Shown here one piece after another: positions 21,801-28,366 of a DNA stretch of 64,000 nt. Within the stretch, counting starts at the first letter, position 1. Each line of letters begins with the position of its first letter. This DNA is from JANJWP01 sp964482035 (lineage in GTDB: Bacteria > Patescibacteriota > Gracilibacteria > BD1-5 > UBA2023): NCBI GenBank assembly GCA_964482035.1, contig CAYZVC010000001.1:248001-312000 (forward strand), written 5' to 3'. The position numbers and the translations under genes were made by a program. Below the pieces are notes generated by a model. It did no database searches, was not told where the DNA came from, and saw nothing but the letters and a program-made list of their open reading frames with translations.

Positions 21801-22145
21801 GCCCGGAACGTTCTTCAAGGATTTCTCGATGAGGTTCGCACAGCTCGAACAGTGCATTCCTTCGATTTCGAGAACGGCTACCTGGGTGGAAGCGGACCTC
21901 CCGCCCGAGTCGCCCTCTTCGTCTTCCTCGGACTCAAGCGCCGCTTCGTATCCGGCCTCGTCCTTGATGGCGCTCACGATTTCGTTCGCGCTTACCGCCG
22001 TTTCGTCGAAGCGCATTTCCGCGCTCCGTCCCGGGATGTCATACTTCCTTTCGACGATGGCCTTATTGGGCTTCAACGTCATTTCGATGAGCTTCACGCA
22101 GGATTCGCAGTGAATCGTCGGAAGAGCTATCTTTGCTACTTTCAT
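18852..22145 (-). CDS. copA: Copper-exporting P1B-type ATPase with unusual C-terminal extension
   Basis: Pumps Cu(I) across the membrane at the cost of ATP. 1,097 residues against ~750-850 for usual CopA. Two N-terminal HMA domains (metal sites CESC and CSSC). Membrane motif CPC in IACPCALGLATP near residue 481, phosphorylation motif DKTGT near 523, TGES and GDGIND loops all present. After the normal last helices (about residue 820) comes an extra ~270-residue tail: one more hydrophobic helix, then a region containing two copies of a ~48-residue unit (EAAMMVKEGLI...GFFG and EARMMLEEKLI...GFFG). No TGA codons. Last gene of the csoR operon. Confidence 0.93.
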   Translation of the reverse strand: MKVAKIALPTIHCESCVKLIEMTLKPNKAIVERKYDIPGRSAEMRFDETAVSANEIVSAIKDEAGYEAALESEEDEEGDSGGRSASTQVAVLEIEGMHCSSCANLIEKSLKNVPGVLEANVNFASEKARVKLDKNADASVLEKAVADAGYSAKLQKAGVLDPLAEGKKRQRETARFLWKLSVGGILSLPMVAFMVYDLVPRLPYETLVMPYSALISLVLAAPVMFVIGAEFFAGAWAALKMRTFNMYSLIAIGTSTAYAYSLYAYATYFKETGSLLGLHGMKVENIYFEVAAFLVVFVTLGKYLEAKAKGKASEAVSKLMDLSAKTARVKRGSEFVEVPVEDVKKGDVVLVRPGESVPVDGLVLSGRSSVDESMLTGESLPVEKSAGGKVFAGTMNGRGSFEFSATGIGSETALSNIVRLIEEAQGSKAPIQALADEVSAVFVPTVIALAALTFAVWYFIVGSSFETALLYFSAVIVIACPCALGLATPTAIMVGTGKGAQNGILIKGGEPLQTACKIDVVVFDKTGTITEGKPKVTDIVGLGNVSEKEILELAVALEKRSEHPLAEAIVRYGNDEGVKSLSVANFEAVVGAGVKGFVNGKTYYFGTKKLLADHGIELGMKALVENLESEGKTVMFLADDKSALGTVAVADTVKATSKEAVAALAKMGIKTYMITGDNARTAKAIAAQVGIENVLAEVLPERKAEEIRKLKAAGFTVAMVGDGINDSPALAEADLGIAMGSGADVAMESGGVVILKNDLRDVITAIELSRETVGKIKQNLFFSLFYNVLGIPVAAGALTVIGIVLKPEFAGLAMALSSVSVVLNSLLLKNFKPRKLNLFSKVAPVLITAFFVFAFYQFSLLSTAGGLTVGTAYAAKNPGLVTDIHVFLKANESKVGFDGRGFPKIMVTNDALPNGLRFKAGSADFSNGGIVVGSAEAAMMVKEGLIKGVGSELKGFFGSGDVRIAGILEPTGTFLDEVHVMGKDSFEKISFGKDLWFGETPTGDLKVFYGYDESNVPAELAYVINPKKPYYELDGKKYVPAYLGWNEARMMLEEKLIEGKFSKLDGFFGNDTVIAGLPKKTYTALDMMHFVPKGFRK

Positions 22146-22182
22146 AGGATTGCTGGTGAGGTTCGGGAATGTGGGGAGTCAC

Positions 22183-23499
22183 TTACTCTACGACGAATTT
22201 TCCGGTGTACATGCCCATCGAACACGAGAACCGCACGGTTCCCGAAGCGGGCGACACGAATTCGATGACGTTTTCTCCGGCTTCGAGCTGCTTGCGTACG
22301 CCCACCGAAGGAATGGTGAACTGGCTCGCGCAGCTGAACGGCGCCTGGGCGTCGATGACGAGACGGATTTTCGTATTCGGGCGAATCTTGATGACGGACG
22401 GCGAATAGCCGCGGTTGCTTTCGGTCATCCGCACTTCTTGGGTTTCGAGTTTCGACGTATCGATCTGTGCGGACGGAACGGGTTTCGGAGCTCAAAGCGA
22501 GAGGAGCGAATAGCCGTTCGAGACGTTGAAAAGCGCGAGCGCGAGAACGATTACGCCCGTGAATTTGAAGAACCTCTTGGCCGATTCGCCTTTGAAAAAC
22601 GAGGTGAGTCCGCCGACGCCCAAAAGTCCGGGTGCGGTACCGAGGGCGAAAAGCGCCATGGTCATCGCGCCCACCATGAAGCTGCCGGTACTGATGGCGT
22701 AGACCTGCATGGCGAGGGTGAATCCGCACGGCAAGAAGAACGTGAGCGCTCCGGTCGTCATGGCGCCCATGGGGCCGGACGCGTCGGAACCGAGGTTTTT
22801 TCCCAGGAATTTCGGGAGTGTCACCGACACGTCGCCCAAACGGGGGGAGAGTCCGGTGAGACCGAGACCGAGAAGGAGCATGAGAACGCCCACGGCGACC
22901 GTCACGAGTCCTACGAAGAGGTTAGAGAACCCTATGAACGAACCGAACGCGCCCAAGAGGCCGCCGAAAAACCCGAACCCGAGCACGCGCCCGAGGTTGA
23001 AGAGGACGTGCGGCTTGAACCGGGACCAGCCGCTTTGGTCGGCGTGTTCCGCGTTCCACTTGGCGCTGATGCCGAGCACGAGTCCGCCAACGAGGGCCAT
23101 GCAGCTCGAGACTCCGGCGGTAAGGCCGATGAGAAACGCTACGGAGAGCGTGGGTGCCGAGAGGTTGCCGATTTCTCCAAAGGAGAATCCGAAATGCCCA
23201 GCGAGGTAATAGAACGCGAAGATCGCGAACGCCGAAACGAATACGAATTCGTATTCCGAAGCGTCGGGTTGGAACCAGGGGAGGTTCTTTTTATTCTCGA
23301 GGGAATATCCGTTTTCGGTGATGATCGATTCGACGTCTTTCCAATCCGGAACGTTTGCCCCGTATTCGATTTCCACCGCGCCCTTCGATTGGCTAGCGGA
23401 AACGTTCTTCACGCCTTCGAGTTTGGAGATGGATTTTTCAAGCAGGACTTCGCAAGCTTTGCAGTGCATTCCCGATACGGGGATGGTTTTTTTTCGCAT
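22183..23499 (-). CDS. HMA - TauE/SafE (UreH/DsbD-like) membrane - cupredoxin fusion protein
   Basis: 438 residues. An N-terminal heavy-metal-associated domain with MHCKAC; then a six-to-seven helix membrane domain of the sulfite exporter TauE/SafE (UreH/DsbD transmembrane) type with ALTFFLPCGFTLAMQ; then a C-terminal cupredoxin-like domain ending FSCSMGMYTGKFVVE, with the Cys and Met usual for a copper site. The TGA at 22492-22494 (codon 336), read as Gly, joins the membrane and cupredoxin parts; the standard code would cut the cupredoxin off. This three-part arrangement is known from copper-handling loci of Gram-positive and CPR bacteria, to my recollection. It probably hands copper to or from CopA. 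Confidence 0.85.
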
Positions 23500-23535
23500 G
23501 GTAAAAAGGTGAGGATATGGGGAACTCCTCTTTCG

Positions 23536-23940
23536 TTAGTCCAATTTTCGCACGTCGTCGCCGATGCGCGCGACGTATACGTCGCCACCGTCCGCCATCC
23601 TTCGTTCCCGTCACGGCGGGGGAGTCGCGAGATGCGCGGCGGATTCGAGGACATCCGACGTTGATTTTTCAATGAACGCTACGAACGTTTCCAGGGCCGT
23701 TTTCGGTTCCGGAAGCTCGAACGATCGGGAAGTGACGACGGTTTTTTCGGGTACGGCCTGTTTCGCGCAATCGGACTCTTCGTTTTGCGAGGGCGAATCG
23801 TTACAGAAAATCGAACGTCCGGATTCTTCCGCATGAGAATGGACCATCTCCATGCCGAACATGTCCCAAGCATGTACCGAAGACATGTGGGACGAGATGA
23901 CGAACGCCGCGAGGGCGAGATAAGAGACGATTTTTTTCAT
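23536..23940 (-). CDS. Small secreted Met/His-containing protein of the copper operon
   Basis: 134 residues with one TGA (23611-23613, codon 110) read as Gly. A signal peptide (1-24, ending SSVHA) is followed by WDMFGMEMVHSHAEES, a stretch with three Met and two His that could bind Cu(I)/Cu(II), and two cysteines (FCND and DCAK). Its ATG shares one base with the csoR stop (TAATG), so translation is probably coupled to csoR. No family recognised; a periplasmic copper chaperone is a reasonable inference. Confidence 0.7.
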
Positions 23941-24215
23941 TAGCGGGAAGAAACGCCGAATACGCGCACGAGCTCGTCTATGAATTCTTGTTTTTCTTCG
24001 GGTTTTCCGTCGGATAGGCGGTGCGCCGCGCACGAATCGAGATGTCCGGTGAGGACGATGGCGTTCGCGCTTCTGAGAAAGCCGAGCGCCGCGTTGACCT
24101 GCTGGGCGACGTCGACGCAATAGCGGTCTTCGTCGACCATCTTTTCTATGGTCTCCAAAAGACCCTTGGTCTTACGGATGTTCGTGATGAATTTTTTCTT
24201 GTACGGGTCTTTCAT
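23940..24215 (-). CDS. csoR: CsoR-family copper-sensing repressor
   Basis: Cytoplasmic four-helix repressor that releases DNA when Cu(I) binds. 91 residues (family 85-120). The ligand set is intact: Cys33, His58 and Cys62, spaced C-x24-H-x3-C as in CsoR. First gene of the operon csoR - Met/His protein - HMA/TauE/cupredoxin - copA, and an inverted repeat with a C6 tract overlaps its own -10 element, so autoregulation by copper is likely. No TGA codons. Confidence 0.92.
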   Translation of the reverse strand: MKDPYKKKFITNIRKTKGLLETIEKMVDEDRYCVDVAQQVNAALGFLRSANAIVLTGHLDSCAAHRLSDGKPEEKQEFIDELVRVFGVSSR

Positions 24216-24228
24216 GCGGTGGTTTTAG

Positions 24229-24269
24229 TAACCTCCCCCCTAGGTTATGCGAATGAATGGGTAAGTCAA
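24229..24269 (-). promoter_or_regulatory. csoR promoter with overlapping CsoR-type operator
   Basis: Minus-strand -35 TTGACT (24264-24269), 16-base spacer, -10 TAACCT (24242-24247). The -10 is itself one arm of the inverted repeat TAACCT-N7-AGGTTA (24229-24247) whose centre is a C6/G6 tract, typical of CsoR operators. Repressor binding would block the polymerase. Confidence 0.7.
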
Positions 24270-24288
24270 ACGGAAGGGGTGCGGAATA

Positions 24289-24316
24289 TTGACTTGCCGT
24301 CTTTCGTGCGTACAAA
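24289..24316 (+). promoter_or_regulatory. Promoter of cassette 1
   Basis: -35 TTGACT (24289-24294), 16-base spacer, -10 TACAAA (24311-24316) within TGCGTACAAAG. The geometry and much of the sequence repeat at 24777. Confidence 0.65.
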
Positions 24317-24351
24317 GGCTCCGCACGCAACAAGCAGCAAAGGAGTACGCG

Positions 24352-24723
24352 ATGCGAAACAAATATTATCCGAGGGTGACATTGGAGACCCCGAGATCGA
24401 GACCGAAAAAGAAAACGTTGAAAGACATGCCGAAATCCTACGTTTTAGGACTGGTGGCTTTCGCCTTCATGCATTACGGAACCGCCGGGGCATGTTGGGC
24501 GTCGCCCGTAGCGTTCGCTTGGTTTTCGGATTTGCCATGGTGGCAAGGCGCAGCGGTCGGATACGTGGTTTCCGGATTGCTGATGACGACATACCTGTCG
24601 TATTTGCAATACCGGAAACGGCGTATGAACCTCCGTCCGCTTCTGCTCGGCGCAATCTGGCCATACTCTTCGAGCCTCTTCCACGAGCCGCACGCGCTCG
24701 AAAACGAGCTCGAACCGTTCTGA
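24352..24723 (+). CDS. Small membrane protein, cassette 1, terminated by TGA
   Basis: 123 residues, unknown family. A basic N-terminus, then two transmembrane helices around FAFMHYGTAGACWAS and WWQGAAVGYVVSGLLM, and a hydrophilic tail. It is a paralogue of the next gene (shared ACW, SD/DSPWWQG, GY, LMT, W-P in order). The ATG has a strong Shine-Dalgarno AAAGGAG (24339-24345), which most genes here lack. The only stop before the terminator is TGA (24721-24723); no TAA or TAG precedes the transcript end. Codons CTG, TTG, ACA, GCA are commoner than in the NNC-biased neighbours. This suggests recent transfer from a standard-code organism. Confidence 0.65.
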   Translation: MRNKYYPRVTLETPRSRPKKKTLKDMPKSYVLGLVAFAFMHYGTAGACWASPVAFAWFSDLPWWQGAAVGYVVSGLLMTTYLSYLQYRKRRMNLRPLLLGAIWPYSSSLFHEPHALENELEPF

Positions 24724-24736
24724 CGGACGAAAATCG

Positions 24737-24768
24737 AATCCCCCCTCCGGAAACGGAAGGGGGATTTT
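24737..24768 (+). terminator. Terminator of cassette 1
   Basis: Hairpin AATCCCCC.TCCG / CGGA.GGGGGATT followed by TTTT, starting 13 bases after the TGA. It resembles the one at 25224 (shared CTCCGGAAACGGA core). Confidence 0.85.
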
Positions 24769-24776
24769 CTTGATTT

Positions 24777-24804
24777 TTGACTTCCCTTTGTTTATGCGTA
24801 CAAA
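24777..24804 (+). promoter_or_regulatory. Promoter of cassette 2
   Basis: -35 TTGACT (24777-24782), 16-base spacer, -10 TACAAA (24799-24804), again within TGCGTACAAAG; a clear duplicate of the cassette 1 promoter. Confidence 0.65.
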
Positions 24805-24836
24805 GATCCCGTAAACAAATGCGAAGGGGGTTCCCT

Positions 24837-25211
24837 ATGAAGAAGGAAGTTGAATTTCCAAAATGGTCCGAAGCGAAACCGGTCACCGCGGTTGACGTGC
24901 TCGCGATCGAGAAGCGTACCGTGAAGAGTATGCTAATCGACGTCGCGGCCTTACTCGTGCGATACGGGCTTCCCATTGCCTGCTGGTGCCTTCCGTTCGC
25001 CTTGGCGTACTTCTTGGATTCGCCCTGGTGGCAAGGCGCCATCATCGGCTACCTCGGAAGCGCGGCGCTTATGACGGCGTTCCTCCTGTTCTTCCAGAAC
25101 GCGATGGGGCGCTGCTCATGGAAAGCTTTCGATCTCGGCATGTTCTGGCCCATCACGACGTTCGTCATGAAGGATCCTATCGGATTGAGTATCGATCTCG
25201 GCATGATCTGA
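24837..25211 (+). CDS. Small membrane protein, cassette 2, terminated by TGA
   Basis: 124 residues, paralogue of the gene at 24352 with the same layout: soluble N-terminus, two hydrophobic helices around IACWCLPFALAYFLD and SPWWQGAIIGYLGSAALM, and a short C-terminal part that ends at the homologous position. A strong Shine-Dalgarno AAGGGGG precedes the ATG. It ends in TGA (25209-25211), 12 bases before a terminator, with no other in-frame stop inside the predicted transcript. No internal TGA. No family recognised. Together with cassette 1 it forms a tandem duplication with private promoter, SD and terminator for each copy. Confidence 0.65.
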   Translation: MKKEVEFPKWSEAKPVTAVDVLAIEKRTVKSMLIDVAALLVRYGLPIACWCLPFALAYFLDSPWWQGAIIGYLGSAALMTAFLLFFQNAMGRCSWKAFDLGMFWPITTFVMKDPIGLSIDLGMI

Positions 25212-25223
25212 AGACGGAAACGA

Positions 25224-25256
25224 AACCCCTCCGGAAACGGAGGGGTTGTTTTTTTA
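25224..25256. terminator. Terminator between cassette 2 and the DUF3147 gene
   Basis: Hairpin AACCCCTCCG / CGGAGGGGTT with a GAAA loop followed by a T-run on the plus strand; it can also serve the convergent minus-strand gene. Confidence 0.85.
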
Positions 25257-25607
25257 CGGGAGCAATTCGATGCCGAATTTCCGCATGACCATGGCGTAGC
25301 CGAGGAACAATGCGGCGGTTCCGATTGCGGATATCGCGAGCGACGGCCAGAACCCGAACCTTTCCAGAAGCTTTGGAAACGCGAGGAACATCGGGAGCGT
25401 CGGGAGGACGTACCAAAAGGTATAGTACGCATGGTTGGAAACCTTCGCCGCCCCGGCTCCGTCGACGTTGAGCCAGACGAGCGTGAGGATGGTCATCAGC
25501 GGAAGTGAGATGACGAGCGCGCCGATCTTGTCGGAGGTTTTCGCGAGTTCGGACGCGGCGACGATGACCGCGGCCGTGACGAGGTATTTAAAGATGAGAT
25601 AGGACAT
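25254..25607 (-). CDS. DUF3147 family membrane protein
   Basis: 117 residues with four predicted helices. The pattern ASELAKTSDKIGALVISLPL, then LTLVWLN and FWYVLPTLPMFLAFP, matches DUF3147 membrane proteins, whose function is not established. The ATG at 25607 gives the normal family length; a longer in-frame start adds a charged leader unlike the family. No TGA codons. Confidence 0.8.
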   Translation of the reverse strand: MSYLIFKYLVTAAVIVAASELAKTSDKIGALVISLPLMTILTLVWLNVDGAGAAKVSNHAYYTFWYVLPTLPMFLAFPKLLERFGFWPSLAISAIGTAALFLGYAMVMRKFGIELLP

Positions 25608-25639
25608 AGGCGCGATGGGCCTTTCGACTAATTTTCGAT

Positions 25640-27043
25640 TTACGACAAGGGAATCAATCTTCCAATTTTTCCTCGAACGGTTTTCGCAAGTTCTTCCGTG
25701 TGTTCTTTTGGCACCACCATGGTTTCGTATCGAATCACGGCGATTTCTCATTCTCCAGTAAGCTTCGTTACGGCTTCCTCGATATTGTTTACTTCCAGCG
25801 TTTGAAAGAATTGATCAAGCTTTTCGGGGCGTATGCAGGTACCGAGTTCTGGAAAGCCGATACCTTCTAGAAGCCTAAATCCTTGCTCTAATGCTCGCTC
25901 CTTCGCTCTCTGTGAAGGCTTGCAAGAGAAGTGCGTTCAATCTTGACGCCGAATGCACGGAAGGAGTCGTTTGTGCGAGACTCTGGAGACGGATTCTTCA
26001 TTTTCATCTGACTCCATAAACTTTCCGTATTTCGCGCTCGCCGCGCTCTCGTACGGATAACTTCTTTTATGGGATGAATTTAAATTTTCCGTTTTGTCAT
26101 TCGTAGTTTTTTCGCCAGTTTCTCGGTGTCCGTAGCGTTCTATTTCCATCCCGTAATACGAGTACAATTCCGATACGCCTTCTTTTTTTAACATCAAGGG
26201 GGCCAATCCAAGCAGGATTAGGGCATTCAATTTTTCGCTTTTCCCGTTTCCTAGCGCCCGCAAAATGGAATCCAATACTCAGCATGCGCCCGTTCAGGTC
26301 GCAAAATGATTAAACGGTCAAAATTGGTCGCGGAATATGGATATGTGTACCCCATTGTTTTCCGGATAGGTAGCTTGTGCTAATTTGATTTTCTTCTCAT
26401 TTGGCTCCTTGTCTCCACTGAATATCGTAATGTTGTATTGCTTGTCGCGTCAGTTTACCTTTTCCAGTAAAATCCAGAATTTTCGCACATCCGGAAGGGG
26501 GATTTCCATAATCACGCTTGAGGGGGGAGACATGGATTCGTTGTCGAAAAGGTAGATTTTTGCGCAAAAATTCATCCACGCAAGGTTCCGGTCGGTTGTT
26601 TCCGGAAATATCGAATCAATGCCGCATTGGTTAAATGATTTCTCAATTGATTCCAAATTCATTTCTTTCCAATTTGGATGGTTTCTTCTGCGAAGTACCG
26701 TTATTGCGCCAAAAAATTCTAAAAAAACGTTGGACTTCACACTATCGTTCCAATTGGGAAAGTGTTCCGACAAATATCACTTTCATTGCATTCTTTCGAG
26801 AACTTTGATATTGGATTCATACGATCCGTACGAATCTTTCAAAGTTTGCAATATCCTTCCTGCAAGATTGCTGAGTTCGAACACGTAGAGTTCGAGATCC
26901 GCGCTGTCGGTCGTCTCATCAGGAAAACCTGTGACCGGAAGCTTCGACAGCAATTCCAATATCCTCCTTTCCGCAATGGCGAGGTTTTCATGATTGTTTT
27001 TCGAATTCGATCCGGCCGACGTGCCGGATGGCGTATTTGACAT
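25640..27043 (-). CDS. Unknown 467-residue protein, rich in TGA codons
   Basis: Eight TGAs (codons 87, 89, 198, 242, 250, 255, 369, 432) must be read as Gly; the standard code breaks it into four or more pieces. The frame is continuous from the ATG at 27043, which lies behind a good promoter, to TAA at 25640. No signal peptide. The central part contains NNGVHISIFRDQFGPFNHF then ATGTGACGVLDSILRALGNG; the Cys in a Gly-rich loop followed by a helix is reminiscent of cysteine-protease active-site loops, but I cannot assign a family. The C-terminus has an IAVIRYETMVVPKEH segment. Base composition is clearly AT-richer than the neighbours and codon use is less NNC-biased, suggesting transfer or relaxed selection. 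Confidence 0.7.
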
Positions 27044-27079
27044 ATGGGGCGTATTTGAGATGCGGAAGTGCGCGCCGAT

Positions 27080-27108
27080 ACTTTACCATATCCGTCTAAA
27101 TGCTTCAA
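27080..27108 (-). promoter_or_regulatory. Promoter of the TGA-dense gene
   Basis: Minus strand -35 TTGAAG (27103-27108), 17-base spacer, -10 TAAAGT (27080-27085). It fixes the gene start at the ATG at 27043. Confidence 0.6.
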
Positions 27109-27149
27109 GGTTCGGAGTCCTCGTCACCGCGCTATACCAAGCCGAAAAC

Positions 27150-27177
27150 AAAAGCGCCCCCTTGCGGGAGCGCTTTT
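27150..27177 (-). terminator. Terminator of tRNA-Phe
   Basis: Hairpin with arms AAAAGCGC and GCGCTTTT, starting 12 bases past the encoded CCA end of the tRNA. Confidence 0.85.
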
Positions 27178-27188
27178 CGATATTGTTA

Positions 27189-27263
27189 TGGTGGCGAGAA
27201 GTGGGATCGAACCACCGACACACGGATTTTCAGTCCGCTGCTCTACCACTGAGCTATCCCGCC
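27189..27263 (-). tRNA. tRNA-Phe (anticodon GAA), CCA encoded
   Basis: Full cloverleaf on the minus strand: acceptor GGCGGGA pairs with TCTCGCC, D-arm AGCTCAGTGGTAGAGC, anticodon loop CTGAAAA with GAA, T-arm GGTTCGATCC, discriminator A and a genomically encoded CCA (27189-27191). Confidence 0.95.
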
Positions 27264-27303
27264 ATGGGATTTCGTAACGCTTCGCGTATTTCGAAGCGCG
27301 GGC

Positions 27304-27331
27304 ATCATAAGGAAAATTACCGTGCTTGCAA
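27304..27331 (-). promoter_or_regulatory. Promoter of tRNA-Phe, overlapping the end of the deacetylase gene
   Basis: -35 TTGCAA (27326-27331), 16-base spacer, -10 TATGAT (27304-27309). The -35 lies inside the last codons of the deacetylase gene. Confidence 0.5.
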
Positions 27332-28339
27332 ATGTTTTTCTCGCTTTGGCAAAGTCCCGGAACCCATCATGGCGCCAGTGTCCGTTTGGACCGCGTCCGA
27401 TCAGAAGATGAGGCTCCGCATGTCGGTCTTCGCCGTAACGCGGAGGCGGGGGAGCGAATACGGGGTCGACAAAAGCTTCTTCCGGTCGATTTTCCCCGGT
27501 TTCGTGAGGAACGCGCGCGAATATCCGCAGTTCTTCAGCCATTCGTCGGCATAGCCGTCCGCGTGTCCGGCAGGGAAGACGAAATCGTCCACCTTCACGC
27601 CGAACTGCCGTTCGAGGTCTTTTTTCGAATCGCAAATTTCGGATTCCGATCCGGAATCGCTTAGGTATCAGAAATCCTTATGGTCAAGGCTGTGCGAAAG
27701 CACGTGTGCGTATCCCGACCGCACCATTTCCGCGATTTCCTTCCTGTCGGCGAAGCCTTGGTAGCGAAGTTCTCCCGAACCGGTGAACCGCGAAATCGTC
27801 GAAAGGGAGAACGGCACGCCATACTTTTTGAATGTCTTGAATCCCACGTCGTACGCGTCCGACCAGACGTCGTCGACCGTGAGCACCGTTAGAACCGGCG
27901 TTTCGTCGGCGGGGCATTTTCCTGCCGCGAGTCCGTCCAGCGCCGACATCGGCACGAGCCGGATTTTGTTTTCTTTTTCCAATTCCTTGAGTTCGCGCAC
28001 CTGTTTGTCGAGCGTTTCCGGCGGAATCGAAAGCCGGCGGATGGAAGACTCGGGCGCGTCGTCGCTCTCGGGGCGGAAATAGTGGAACATGAGTACGGCC
28101 GTACGGGTTTTCGAACAGCTTCCGGTGGTGAAGCCCGCGGTCGCCGAAGCCGGATCGTACGGCCTGAACGAAGCGTCCGTTTGCATGCCTGAAAAAGAGG
28201 AAGACGCTTTCCCATGGCTGATTTCCAACCTGTTGGCGGACTCGACTTCCCGGAATATCGCCGACGCGAAAACCATCGTGGCGGCAATGGAGGCCACGAT
28301 GAGGATTTTCGATGGTTTCGGATGGGCGGTCGGTTTCAT
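27317..28339 (-). CDS. Membrane-anchored polysaccharide deacetylase (NodB/CE4-like)
   Basis: 340 residues with TGAs at 27668-27670 and 27401-27403 read as Gly. An N-terminal transmembrane anchor (residues ~11-28) is followed by a NodB-type fold: LTVDDVWSDAYDVGF (the catalytic/metal Asp pair of motif 1, in a variant form), the zinc motif HSLDH in SHSLDHKDF (motif 2), and FVFPAGHADGYADEW (motif 3, variant). Such enzymes deacetylate peptidoglycan or other surface glycans. The first TGA lies directly after SHSLDHKDF, so the standard code would remove motif 3. It follows dnaE by 27 bases on the same strand. Confidence 0.85.
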
Positions 28340-28366
28340 CTTTCGTTTTTCCGACCGGGAGTCGGG

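Noticed and set aside
24289..24351. Upstream start of cassette 1 at 24289
   Set aside because: That start codon overlaps the -35 element, while the ATG at 24352 has a strong Shine-Dalgarno.
26397..26579. Separate small ORF in another frame within the TGA-dense gene
   Set aside because: The frame with TGA=Gly from 27043 runs through it without interruption and has its own promoter; the small ORF has none.
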